Below, piece by piece: positions 47,408 through 55,955 of a stretch of DNA of 64,000 nt. The notes under the pieces are model-generated. The model ran no database searches. It was given only the letters and a program-made list of their open reading frames with translations, and was not told where the DNA came from. The translations under genes were made by a program, and so were the position numbers. The stretch comes from Tessaracoccus sp. OS52 (GTDB lineage Bacteria > Actinomycetota > Actinomycetes > Propionibacteriales > Propionibacteriaceae): NCBI RefSeq assembly GCF_020687685.1, contig NZ_JAJEWM010000001.1:496001-560000 (forward strand). Reading direction: 5' to 3'. Numbering within the stretch: position 1 is the stretch's first letter; every line of letters begins with the position of its first letter.

Positions 47408-48511
47408 ATGTACGAGCTTGGACGCAGCAAGCGCGCCAGCCGCGCCTACGCCTTCGACGACGTGGCCATCGCGCCGGCCAGGCGCACCCGTGGCGAGGCG
47501 GAGGTCGACCTCTCCTGGACCATCGACGCCGTGACCTTCGAGGCCCCGCTCGTGGCGGCTCCGATGGACTCGGTCATGTCGCCCGCCACCGCCATCAGGA
47601 TGGGGCAGCTCGGCGGCCTCGGGGTGCTGAACCTGGAGGGTCTGTGGACCCGCTATGAGGACCCGACCAGCCAGTACGAGCAGCTGACCGCCACGATGGA
47701 CCAGGTCACGGCCACCAAGCGCATGCAGCAGATCTACGCCGAACCGGTGAAGGCTGAGCTCATCGAAGCCCGCTTGGCCGAGATCCGCGAGGCGGGCGTT
47801 CCGGTGGCCGGGGCGCTGTCGCCGGCTCGCACAGAGCAGTTCGCCGACGTGATCCAGCGTTCCGCCATGGACTTCTTCGTGATTCGCGGCACCACCGTGT
47901 CGGCCGAGCACGTCGACGGCGCGGAGAACCCACTGAACCTGAAGGATTTCATCTACCGGCTGGACACCCCGGTGCTGGTCGGCGGCTGCGCCACCTACCG
48001 CATGGCCCTGCACCTGATGCGAGCCGGTGCCGCCGGCGTGCTCGTCGGCTTCGGCGGGGGAGCGACCCACACCACACGCTCGGTCCTCGGTATCGAGGTC
48101 CCGATGGCCTCAGCGGTCGCCGACGTCGCCGAGGCAAGGCGTGACTACCTGGAGGAATCCGGTGGCCGCTACGTCCACCTCGTTGCCGACGGCGCCGTCG
48201 GGCGCTCCGGCGACATCGCCAAGGCAATCGCCTGCGGTGCCGACGCCGTGATGGTGGGCTCCCCGCTGGCGCGTGCCACGGAGGCACCGGGCCGCGGCTG
48301 GCACTGGGGCCCGGAGGCCTGGCACGAGACCCTGCCGCGCGGTGAGCGGGTCTTCTTCGACCAGGTGGGTTCCTTCGAGGAGGTCGTCAACGGGCCTTCC
48401 CACGTCCCCGACGGGACCATGAACCTGGTGGGCGGCCTGCGCAAGGCCATGGCGCTCACCGGGTACACCGACGTGAAGTCCTTCCAGCGCATCGACCTGA
48501 TCCTGCACTGA
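47408..48511 (+). CDS. guaB3: GuaB3 family IMP dehydrogenase-like protein
   Basis: A 367-residue IMPDH/GMP-reductase relative without CBS domains. It begins MYELGRSKRASRAYAFDDVAI and has APMDSVMSPATAIRMGQLGG. At the place of the catalytic Cys of GuaB the sequence reads GFGGGATHTTRSVLG, so no Cys is present. Mycobacterial GuaB3 also lacks it, as I recall. IACGADAVMVGSPLA and NLVGGLRKAMALTGY are conserved. Cyanobacterial GuaB3 has been reported to act as a GMP reductase, but the activity of this branch is not settled. It sits directly behind guaB, with AGGAG before its ATG. Confidence 0.92.
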   Translation: MYELGRSKRASRAYAFDDVAIAPARRTRGEAEVDLSWTIDAVTFEAPLVAAPMDSVMSPATAIRMGQLGGLGVLNLEGLWTRYEDPTSQYEQLTATMDQVTATKRMQQIYAEPVKAELIEARLAEIREAGVPVAGALSPARTEQFADVIQRSAMDFFVIRGTTVSAEHVDGAENPLNLKDFIYRLDTPVLVGGCATYRMALHLMRAGAAGVLVGFGGGATHTTRSVLGIEVPMASAVADVAEARRDYLEESGGRYVHLVADGAVGRSGDIAKAIACGADAVMVGSPLARATEAPGRGWHWGPEAWHETLPRGERVFFDQVGSFEEVVNGPSHVPDGTMNLVGGLRKAMALTGYTDVKSFQRIDLILH

Positions 48512-48513
48512 GC

Positions 48514-48816
48514 ATGGACCAGAACCAGGCTCGCGAGGCGCTGGCCGAACTGCGCGGCAGCATCGACAACATGGACTCGGCTCTGGTCCACCTGCTGGCG
48601 GAGCGTTTCAAGATCACCCAGCGCGTGGGAAGGCTGAAGGCTGCCGCGGGGCTGCCCCCAGCGGACCCGGAGCGCGAGGCGCAGCAGATCCGTCGGCTCC
48701 GGGCCCTCGCCGTCGAGGCCGAGCTGGACCCCGAACTGGCCGAGAAGTTCCTGAACTTCATCGTTGCCGAGGTGGTCCGACACCACGAGCAGATCGCCCG
48801 CGAACAGGGGGAGTGA
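48514..48816 (+). CDS. Chorismate mutase (AroQ type)
   Basis: A 100-residue all-helical chorismate mutase. It has LRGSIDNMDSALVHLLAERF with the family Arg and Asp, KITQRVGRLKAAAGLPPADPEREAQQIRRL split across helices 1-2, and FLNFIVAEVVRHHEQI at the end. It converts chorismate to prephenate for Phe and Tyr. It begins two bases after the guaB3 stop and probably shares its transcript, although the pathways are unrelated. In some actinobacteria such short mutases need DAHP synthase for full activity. Confidence 0.9.
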   Translation: MDQNQAREALAELRGSIDNMDSALVHLLAERFKITQRVGRLKAAAGLPPADPEREAQQIRRLRALAVEAELDPELAEKFLNFIVAEVVRHHEQIAREQGE

Positions 48817-48825
48817 CCGGCAGCC

Positions 48826-49731
48826 TCAGGCGCGCGGGACCGCCGTCGACTCCCGTACGCACAGCTCGTGGGAGAGCCAGGTCTCGCTGGCGGGTTCTCC
48901 GCTGAGCGCGTTGCGCAGGGCGGTCGAGCCGAGCGCACCCAGGTCGAACCTCACCGTCGTCAGGCTCGGGGACAGGTCCCGGGCAACCGAGATGTCGTTG
49001 AAGCCCGCCACCGAGACCTCGGCGGGTATCGAGATCCCGAGAGACTTCAGCGCGGAGAGCGCCCCGACGGCCATCGCGTCGTTGAGGGCCAGGATGGCGG
49101 TCACCTCGGGGTGGTCCCGCATCAGTGCCAGGGTCGCGTCCGAGCCGCCCTCGCGATGGAACGGCGCCCGGTACACCGGAAGGTCCGCGAGTTTCAGGCT
49201 GCGGTCCGCGAGCGCAGCCTCTATGCCCTCCAGGCGGTCAACGATGGCGGTGAGCTCCCGATTCCCGCGGATCAGCCCCAGACGCACATGGCCCAGGTCG
49301 AGCAGGTGGTTGGTGACGGCCCTCCCGCCCGCGACGTTGTCCGGGCGGACGCTCGCTGCGTTGAAGTTGTGACGTCCGATCAGCGAGACCGTGCCACCGC
49401 GCTGTTGGAAGCGCCGCAGGACGCCTCCCAGTTCGTCCAGGTAGTCCGGATCGGTGAGACCCGAGCCCGCGACGATGATGGAACTGACGCCGCTGGCGAT
49501 GAGGAGCTTTGCCTGGACGATCTCCGCCTCCGGGTCGCGGCCGGCGTGGGCCAGGTGGACCGACACCCCGAGACGTGCCGCCTCCGTCATGACACCGCTC
49601 GCGATCTCGGAGAAGTACGGGTCGCCGATCTCGTGGACCAGCAGGCCGACGGTGTTGGAGGAGCCTGACGCCAGCGAGCGCGCCTGCTGGTTCACGATGT
49701 AGCCCAGCTCCTCGGCGATCTCCCGGATCCT
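48826..49731 (-). pseudogene. LacI-family regulator lacking its DNA-binding N-terminus
   Basis: The ligand-binding body of a LacI/GalR regulator: LGYIVNQQARSLASGSS hinge region, TVGLLVHEIGDPYFSEIASG, then the two periplasmic-binding-like lobes ending SHELCVRESTAVPRA. Homology begins abruptly at RIREIAEELGY (49731). The first ~35-40 residues with the helix-turn-helix and its start codon are missing. The frame stays open beyond this point only as antisense to the neighbouring binding-protein gene. Without the HTH it cannot bind its operator, so I call it a pseudogene. The cut coincides with the beheading of the next gene. Confidence 0.8.
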
Positions 49732-49738
49732 GGGGACT
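49725..49738. other. Head-to-head junction of two truncated genes
   Basis: LacI-type coding sequence on the minus strand ends its homology at 49731. LivK-type coding sequence on the plus strand begins its homology at 49732 (GDFSEPGKG). Both genes lose their start here with no intergenic DNA left. A GGATCC palindrome occupies 49725-49730. Confidence 0.75.
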
Positions 49739-50814
49739 TCTCGGAGCCCGGCAAGGGTGTACAGCGGGGTTACGAGGCTTGGGCCGAATACGTCAACCAG
49801 AATGGCGGCCTCCTCGGCCGCAACGTCGAACTCCTGATCCTGGACGACCAGTCGAATGCCGACCGGGTTGCCTCGGACTACGAGAAGCTGATCAATGAGG
49901 ACGGCGTGGACCTGGTGTTCGGGCCGTTCTCGACCCGCCTGGTGGTTCCTGCGGCGCAGGTCGCCCAGGACTACGGCTTCCTCTTCGTCGAGCCGGCCGG
50001 CGCCGCTGCGGAGGTCTTCGAGCAGGGCTTCGACAACCTGTTCTATGCGGCTCCCGCAATCGCGCAGGACCACTACAACAACTTGGCCGTCTACCTTGAG
50101 TCCCTGCCTGAGGGTGAGCGTCCCGAAACAGCGGCGATCGCCTCCATGGACGACCCGTTCGCACAGGGCACGGCCTACGGCCTGCGCGACCGCCTTGCCG
50201 AGATGGGAGTGGAGATCGTCGTCGACGAGGTCTACCCTCCCAACACCACCGACTTCTCCTCGATCGCGGCCCAAATCGCCTCGAGCAACGCCGACATTGT
50301 CGTGGGCGGTTCGCAGTACCAGGACGCCGTCAACCTGATCATCTCCCTGCAGCAACTCAACTACCAGCCCAAGCTGGCTGCCTTCTCCACCGCGCCCACG
50401 AACCCCGAGTTCAAGGTGACGTTCGGCGACGCCGTCGAGGGGATCCTCTCCCCGACCGGGTACACCACCGAAGCCCCCTACCCGGAGAACCAGGAGTTCG
50501 TCGAGTTCTACACCGAACAGAACGGCAATCCGCCGTCGGAGGACGAGGCCAACGCCTGGACCACGGGCGAGGTCGTGGCGGCTGCCGTTGAGGCCGTCGG
50601 CTGCGCCAGCCCCGACCCGGAGTGCCAGGGGCAGCTCATCGACTGGCTGCATGGCAACGAGGTGAACACCGTCGTCGGTCCCCTGAGCTGGGACGCCGAA
50701 GGCCGTCCCCAGTCGGCGCACCTGATCCAGCAGTACGTCGACGGCGAGATCAAGATCGTCCTGCCCGAGGACGCAGCCGAGGCAGAGTTCGTCTACCCCA
50801 AGCCGGAGTGGTGA
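49732..50814 (+). pseudogene. LivK-type ABC binding protein lacking signal peptide and first strand
   Basis: The body of a branched-chain amino-acid-type substrate-binding protein. It has GDFSEPGKGVQRGYEAW, NGGLLGRNVELLILDDQ, YEKLINEDGVDLVFGPFSTR, then the second lobe to YPKPEW. About 360 residues remain; family members have roughly 400. The missing part includes the signal or lipobox and the first beta strand. Reading upstream in frame, a TGA occurs at 49666-49668, and no ATG, GTG or TTG appears until GTG at 49906, deep in the domain. Translation from there would be cytosolic and incomplete. Its stop overlaps the livH start. Confidence 0.8.
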
Positions 50815-51692
50815 TGGCGCTCCTCGTCCAGAGCTTGTTCCTTGGGATCCTGCTCGGCGGCCTGTACGCGCTGCTTGCCGCCGGCCTGACGTTGTACTTC
50901 GGGGTCATGAGGGTGGTCATGCTTGCCCACTCAGCCTTCCTGATCCTCGCGGCCTACCTGGCGTGGTGGTTCAAGACGGCCACCGGGCTTGATCCCCTGA
51001 TCTCCCTGCTGATCACCGTCCCACTGTTCTTCTTCGTCGGGTGGGGACTGCAACGCTTCCTGCTCTCCCGGCTGAAGCCCGCGACGTTGACGATGATGTC
51101 GGTCCTGCTGACCTTCGGCATCGCGCTGACGATCGAAGGCCTGCTGGGCTTCGTCTTCACCGGCACCCAGCGCAGGATCCCGTTGTCGTATGCGTCCTCC
51201 AGTTTCGAGGTCTTCGGCGCCCGGATCGCGACGGTGAAGCTCATCGCCTTCATCCTGGCGGCGCTGGCGCTGACCCTGCTGTTCGTGATCATGCGCTACA
51301 CCCGGTTCGGTCGCGCCCTGCGGGCGACCATCCAGCACAAGGAGGCGGCGGAACTCGTCGGGATCAACACCAAACGTGCTGCTGGCTTCGGCTTCGGTCT
51401 GGGCCTGGCCACCGCCGCAGTCGGGGGGACGGCACTGTCGCTGGATGCGACGATCTACCCGTCGCTCCACTGGCACTGGATCGGCCCGCTCATGGCCATC
51501 ATCGTCGTGGGCGGCCTGGGCAGCATTCCGGGGGCGGCGATCGCCGCCATGATCCTGGGCATCACGCAGTCCCTGCTGCAGATCCCCCTCGGAACCACCT
51601 GGGCCCAGACGGTGTTCTACGCCGTGCTGTTCGTAACCCTGGTCTTCCGGCCCCACGGATTCTTCGGAGGTCGTCTTGCGCAGCGATTCTGA
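50814..51692 (+). CDS. livH: Branched-chain amino acid-type ABC permease LivH
   Basis: A 292-residue integral membrane protein with about eight hydrophobic segments. It opens SLFLGILLGGLYALLAAGLTL, and the LivH cytoplasmic loop reads RYTRFGRALRATIQHKEAAELVGIN. The end is VFRPHGFFGGRLAQRF. The ATG overlaps the stop of the truncated binding-protein gene by one base. With the upstream promoter apparently lost, how this operon is expressed is unclear. Confidence 0.9.
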   Translation: MALLVQSLFLGILLGGLYALLAAGLTLYFGVMRVVMLAHSAFLILAAYLAWWFKTATGLDPLISLLITVPLFFFVGWGLQRFLLSRLKPATLTMMSVLLTFGIALTIEGLLGFVFTGTQRRIPLSYASSSFEVFGARIATVKLIAFILAALALTLLFVIMRYTRFGRALRATIQHKEAAELVGINTKRAAGFGFGLGLATAAVGGTALSLDATIYPSLHWHWIGPLMAIIVVGGLGSIPGAAIAAMILGITQSLLQIPLGTTWAQTVFYAVLFVTLVFRPHGFFGGRLAQRF

Positions 51693-52806
51693 CACCACTG
51701 TTGCCCCGACGGCGACCAACCGGATCGACAACACCTTCCGCTTCGGCAGGATCGGGCTCGTCGTGCTGCTCGCGGTGGCGCTCCTCGGCTTCCCCCTGCT
51801 GGGGGTCAACTCGTTCATCATGTCCGTCGCGGTCGTGGTGATGAGCTACGCCTGCTTCGCCACGGGCTGGAACTTCTCCGGCGGCTTCACCGGCTACATG
51901 TCCCTGGGGCATGCCAGCTACACCGGCCTGGGCGGCTATGCCACGGCGCTGCTCATGCTCCGCCTCGACGTGCACCCCTGGCTGGCGCTCCTGATCGGCG
52001 CCCTCGGGGTGGCCGTCCTCTCGATCCCGATCGGGTTCGCGTCGCTGCGCGTCCGCGGCGCCTCCTATGTCATCGTGTCCATCGCCCTGGTGCTCATCCT
52101 GTTGCTGGTCTTCCAGAGTTGGTCGTCGGTGACCGGCGGCTCCAACGGGCTTCGTGTGCCGCGTCCGTTCGGTCCTGAAGTCCTGCGGCCCGAACAGCAC
52201 GTGTTGTTCTACTACCTCCACATCGCACTGCTCGTGGTGATGCTGGCGCTGTGGTGGGCCATCGACCGGTCCCGCTTCGGCGCCGGGCTGCGCGCCATCC
52301 GGGAGGACGAGGACAAGGCTCAAAGCCTCGGCATCGCCACGTTCGCCTACAAGCTCGGCGTCTACGTCATCTCCGCGTTCTTCACCGCAGTCGCCGGTGG
52401 CCTGTATGCGCTGTGGTTCGGATTCCTTGACCCCATCTTCCAGTTCTCGATCCTCATCGGTTCCTACATGGTCCTGATGTCGCTGCTGGGCGGCATCAGG
52501 TCTCTGTTCGGGCCCGTGCTGGGGGCAATCGTGGTGGGAGTCGGGCTGGAGTTCTTCAAGGCCCAGTACGGGGACACCCAGTTCCACCTGGTCGCCCTCG
52601 GGCTGCTCCTGGTGATCGTCGTGCTCGTGATGCCCGAAGGAGTGATCCCCACCGTCGCCCAGCAACTGAACAGGCTGCGGCCAACCGCCACGTCCATCCG
52701 CGAGGAAACGGCGGAGGAGCTCGCCGAGCGCCGCAGGTCACAGGCCGCGCAGGACTCATCGGAGCTCTCCGGTGTTGACACGACCACGTCCGGAGGTGCC
52801 CGATGA
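51676..52806 (+). CDS. livM: Branched-chain amino acid-type ABC permease LivM
   Basis: A 376-residue permease. It has MSYACFATGWNFSGGFTGYMSLGHASY, split as SYACFATGWNFSGG and GYMSLGHASYTGLGGY, and the loop SRFGAGLRAIREDEDKAQSLGI typical of LivM. About nine membrane segments are followed by a polar 60-residue C-terminus. The start is TTG at 51676, inside the end of livH (17-base overlap), with GGAGG five bases before it. Confidence 0.9.
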   Translation: MRSDSDTTVAPTATNRIDNTFRFGRIGLVVLLAVALLGFPLLGVNSFIMSVAVVVMSYACFATGWNFSGGFTGYMSLGHASYTGLGGYATALLMLRLDVHPWLALLIGALGVAVLSIPIGFASLRVRGASYVIVSIALVLILLLVFQSWSSVTGGSNGLRVPRPFGPEVLRPEQHVLFYYLHIALLVVMLALWWAIDRSRFGAGLRAIREDEDKAQSLGIATFAYKLGVYVISAFFTAVAGGLYALWFGFLDPIFQFSILIGSYMVLMSLLGGIRSLFGPVLGAIVVGVGLEFFKAQYGDTQFHLVALGLLLVIVVLVMPEGVIPTVAQQLNRLRPTATSIREETAEELAERRRSQAAQDSSELSGVDTTTSGGAR

Positions 52807-53582
52807 CCGAAACCCGACAAACGTCGCAAGTGGCCGTGGACCCCGGCGGAGAGATTGGACTCTCCGTTCGCGACCTCAGGAAGTCCTACGGAGGTGTCCA
52901 CGCCGTGGACGGAGCCTCCGTGGACTTCCTCCACGGGAAGATCAACGCCCTCATCGGGCCCAACGGTTCCGGGAAGACGACCTTCTTCAACTGCGTCACC
53001 GGGATGATCAAGCCCGACGCGGGAACGGTGTTCTACCGGGGCCACGAGATCACCGGGAAGTCCGCCAACCAGGTGGCCTCCGCGGGCATGGGCCGCAGCT
53101 TCCAGCTGTGCCGGATCTTCCCCCGGATGACCGTCCTCGACAACGTGCTCGCCGGTGTCAGGCCCAAGGGGTTCAAGGACTTCATCACCTCGGGCCGCAA
53201 ACCTGCTGATCTGGACAAGGCCAGGGATCTGCTGACCCGGGTGGGCATCGACCATCTGGAGAACTCCGAGGCGCGCGACATCTCCTACGGCCAGCAGAAG
53301 CTGCTCGAACTGGCCGGCGTCCTCATGACCGACCCGGAGACGATCATGCTCGACGAGCCCGCCGGTGGCGTCAACCCGTCGCTGATCGAACGAATCGCCG
53401 TCCTGATCCGCGAGCTGAACGCCGAAGGGCGGACCTTCATCGTCGTCGAGCACAACATGGAACTCGTCATGTCGCTCAGTGACCACGTCATCGTCCTCGA
53501 CAGGGGCGCACCCATCGCAGCCGGAGCCCCGGATGCGGTACGCAACGACCATGCCGTTCTGGAGGCCTACCTTGGTGTCTGA
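52803..53582 (+). CDS. livG: ABC ATPase LivG
   Basis: A 259-residue ATPase with ALIGPNGSGKTTFFNCVTGM (Walker A), the LivG-type GRSFQLCRIFPRMTVLDNV, a degenerate signature ISYGQQKLLELAGVL in place of LSGGQ, and IMLDEPAGGVNPSL (Walker B). EHNMELVMSLSDHVIVLDRG is typical. The start overlaps the livM stop (ATGA). Confidence 0.93.
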   Translation: MTETRQTSQVAVDPGGEIGLSVRDLRKSYGGVHAVDGASVDFLHGKINALIGPNGSGKTTFFNCVTGMIKPDAGTVFYRGHEITGKSANQVASAGMGRSFQLCRIFPRMTVLDNVLAGVRPKGFKDFITSGRKPADLDKARDLLTRVGIDHLENSEARDISYGQQKLLELAGVLMTDPETIMLDEPAGGVNPSLIERIAVLIRELNAEGRTFIVVEHNMELVMSLSDHVIVLDRGAPIAAGAPDAVRNDHAVLEAYLGV

Positions 53583-54306
53583 ATACTTGTTGGAGATGAA
53601 CGACATCCAGGCCGGTTACGGCCGGGCAGCACTCGTGCTGCGCGGCCTCACCGTCCAGGTGCCGGCCTCGAAGATCGTGTGCCTGGTCGGCCCCAACGGC
53701 GCCGGCAAGTCGACAGTCCTGAAGGTCGCTTCGGGAATGCTCGTCCCCCGGTCGGGAAGGATCCTTGTCGACGGCGAGGACGTCACCGGACAGGGACCAC
53801 AGCAGATGCTCGCGAGCGGTCTCTCCCACGTCGTACAGGGTCACAGCGTGTTCCGTGAGATGACGGTGGGGGAGAACGTCCAGCTCGGCGCCTTCACCGT
53901 GCGCGACCAGAAGTTCGTGAACGAGCGGCTCGAGTACGTCAAGAGCCTGTTCCCGCTGGTCGCCGACCGCTGGACGGCCCTGGCGGGCGCCCTCTCGGGA
54001 GGTCAGCAGAAACAGGTGGAGTTCGCCCGCTCGCTGATGGTGGATCCCAAGGTCATCCTGCTGGACGAACCGTCGATGGGGCTGGACCCGAAGGCCACTG
54101 GCGTGATCTTCGACCAGATCGTGCGGATGCGCGACGCGGGCACGGCAGTCCTGGTGGTGGAGCAGAACGCCCGGAGGGCGCTGGAGATCGCCGACATCGG
54201 CCTGGTGCTGGACCTCGGCAGGGTCCACATCAGCGGCCCAGCCGCGGAACTGCTGGCGGATCCGAAGCTGGGAGAGCTCTACCTGGGGGGTCGGCCTGCC
54301 GCCTGA
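53575..54306 (+). CDS. livF: ABC ATPase LivF
   Basis: A 243-residue ATPase. It has CLVGPNGAGKSTVLKVASGM, the signature LSGGQQKQVEFARSL and VILLDEPSMGLDPK. The start is GTG at 53575, overlapping the end of livG, with GGAGG nine bases before. Last gene of the operon. A terminator follows at 54326. Confidence 0.92.
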   Translation: MSEYLLEMNDIQAGYGRAALVLRGLTVQVPASKIVCLVGPNGAGKSTVLKVASGMLVPRSGRILVDGEDVTGQGPQQMLASGLSHVVQGHSVFREMTVGENVQLGAFTVRDQKFVNERLEYVKSLFPLVADRWTALAGALSGGQQKQVEFARSLMVDPKVILLDEPSMGLDPKATGVIFDQIVRMRDAGTAVLVVEQNARRALEIADIGLVLDLGRVHISGPAAELLADPKLGELYLGGRPAA

Positions 54307-54325
54307 GGAGCCTGGTTCAGAGACC

Positions 54326-54362
54326 AGTGGTGCGGCGTCCCCTCTGGGAGCGCCGCACCACT
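54326..54362. terminator. Bidirectional terminator of liv and cys operons
   Basis: A perfect 12-bp stem, AGTGGTGCGGCG with CGCCGCACCACT, plus an inner TCCC/GGGA pair around CTCT. It lies between converging livF and cysE, then GTTTC. Confidence 0.88.
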
Positions 54363-54375
54363 GTTTCAGCGCTTG

Positions 54376-54933
54376 TCAGGCGATTACGTCGCCCTCATGG
54401 ATGGTGCTGGGGATCCCGACGATGACGGCCTTCGGCGCGACGTCCTTGACCACGAGGGCGTTGGCGCCGATCTTGGCGTCGTCACCGACGTGGATGTTGC
54501 CGATGATCTTTGCGCCGGCTCCGATGAGGACCCGGTCGCCGATCGTGGGGTGACGCTTGAAGCGGCCTCGCGCCCGGCCCCCCAGCGTCACCTGGTGGTA
54601 CATGAGGACGTCGTCGCCGACGACCGCCGTCTCGCCGATCACTACGCCCATCCCATGGTCGATGAAGAACCGGCGGCCGATCACGGCCCCGGGGTGGATC
54701 TCGATGCCGGTGAGGAAGCGAGCGAACTGGCTCAGGATGCGCGCAGGTGGCTGCAGCGCCGTCGACCTGCTCCACAGTGCATGCGAGATCCTGTGGATCC
54801 AGATTGCATGGACGCCCGGATACGCAACAGCCACCTCAAGCTTGCTGCGCGCGGCCGGGTCCTCGCGCATGGCTGCGTCGAGGTCTTCCGACATCCGGGA
54901 GGCGACAAGCTTGAGGCGACCGAGGAGCGTCAC
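54376..54933 (-). CDS. cysE: Serine O-acetyltransferase
   Basis: A 185-residue SAT of the short EpsC type. It opens [21 protein letters not shown], given here as [16 protein letters not shown], and carries the left-handed beta-helix hexapeptides: [21 protein letters not shown], split as [11 protein letters not shown] and [14 protein letters not shown], then VTLGGRARG and [10 protein letters not shown]. It makes O-acetylserine for CysK. The GTG start overlaps the cysK stop, so the two are coupled and transcribed from the cysK promoter. Confidence 0.93.
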   Translation of the reverse strand: MTLLGRLKLVASRMSEDLDAAMREDPAARSKLEVAVAYPGVHAIWIHRISHALWSRSTALQPPARILSQFARFLTGIEIHPGAVIGRRFFIDHGMGVVIGETAVVGDDVLMYHQVTLGGRARGRFKRHPTIGDRVLIGAGAKIIGNIHVGDDAKIGANALVVKDVAPKAVIVGIPSTIHEGDVIA

Positions 54934-55859
54934 TGGTCGATGAGCCCTTCGAAGAGCACGGTGGACAGGTAGCGCTCACCGAAGGAGGGGATGATCACGA
55001 CGATGTTCTTGCCGGCGTTCTCCGGGCGAGCGGCCACGACGGCTGCGGCCGAGAGGGCGGCGCCGGAGGAGATGCCCACCAGCAGGCCCTCTTCGGTGGC
55101 TGCCTTGCGTGCGAACTCGATGGACTGGTCGATGTTGCGCGGGAGGACCTCGTCGATGATGGAACGGTCCAGGATCTCCGGGATGAAGTTGGCGCCGATG
55201 CCCTGGATCTTGTGGGGGCCGGGCTGGTTGCCGGAGAGGATCGCGGACTCCTCGGGCTCCACAGCGATCATCTTGACCTCCGGCTTGCGCTCCTTGAGGA
55301 CCTGGCCGACGCCCGTGATGGTGCCACCGGTGCCGATGCCGGCGACCACGATGTCAACGCCGCCATCAGTGTCGTTCCAGATCTCCTCGGCGGTGGTGCG
55401 GCGGTGGATCTCGACGTTGGCCGGGTTGGCGAACTGGCGGGCGAGCACCGCGCCCCGCTCGGCGGCGATCTCATTGGCCTTCTCGACGGCGCCCTTCATG
55501 CCCAGCGGGCCCGGGGTGAGGACGAGTTCGGCGCCGAAGGCGCGCAGGAGTGCACGTCGTTCCTTTGACATCGTCTCGGGCATGGTCAGGACGACCTTGT
55601 ACCCCTTCGCCGCCCCCACCATGGCCAGCGCAATGCCCGTGTTGCCACTGGTGGCCTCGACGATGGTGCCGCCGGGCTGGAGTTCGCCCGAGGCCTCGGC
55701 GGCCTCTACGATGGCGACGCCGATGCGGTCCTTGACCGAGTTGGCCGGGTTGTAGAACTCGAGCTTTGCCAGGACGGTCGCGTTGTCTCCGGCGATTCGG
55801 TTGATCTTGACGAGGGGGGTGCGGCCGATGAGGGCCGTTACGTCCGAGTAGATGGTCAT
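54930..55859 (-). CDS. cysK: Cysteine synthase A
   Basis: A 309-residue PLP enzyme joining O-acetylserine and sulfide to make cysteine. The PLP Lys43 is in [11 protein letters not shown]. The substrate loop TSGNTG and the phosphate loop [11 protein letters not shown] are intact, and [11 protein letters not shown] is near the C-terminus. It is the first gene of a cysK-cysE pair. TATGTT lies eight bases before the ATG and could be a -10 for a near-leaderless start. Confidence 0.96.
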   Translation of the reverse strand: MTIYSDVTALIGRTPLVKINRIAGDNATVLAKLEFYNPANSVKDRIGVAIVEAAEASGELQPGGTIVEATSGNTGIALAMVGAAKGYKVVLTMPETMSKERRALLRAFGAELVLTPGPLGMKGAVEKANEIAAERGAVLARQFANPANVEIHRRTTAEEIWNDTDGGVDIVVAGIGTGGTITGVGQVLKERKPEVKMIAVEPEESAILSGNQPGPHKIQGIGANFIPEILDRSIIDEVLPRNIDQSIEFARKAATEEGLLVGISSGAALSAAAVVAARPENAGKNIVVIIPSFGERYLSTVLFEGLIDQ

Positions 55860-55942
55860 GTCTGCAGAACATAGTGGATCACTGGATTATTCCGTCGTTC
55901 GCGCCGAGCTTCACCGATTTTCCGGCCCCGACGGCGAAGCCC

Positions 55943-55948
55943 TAGACT
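55943..55948 (+). promoter_or_regulatory. -10 box of leaderless guaA
   Basis: TAGACT lies seven bases before the ATG at 55956. Confidence 0.55.
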
Positions 55949-55955
55949 CGCTGAC

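Noticed and set aside
49906-50814. A GTG at 49906 as a genuine start for an intact binding protein
   Set aside because: LivK homology runs in frame well upstream of it. A start there would drop the signal peptide and the first lobe strands, so the gene is truncated.
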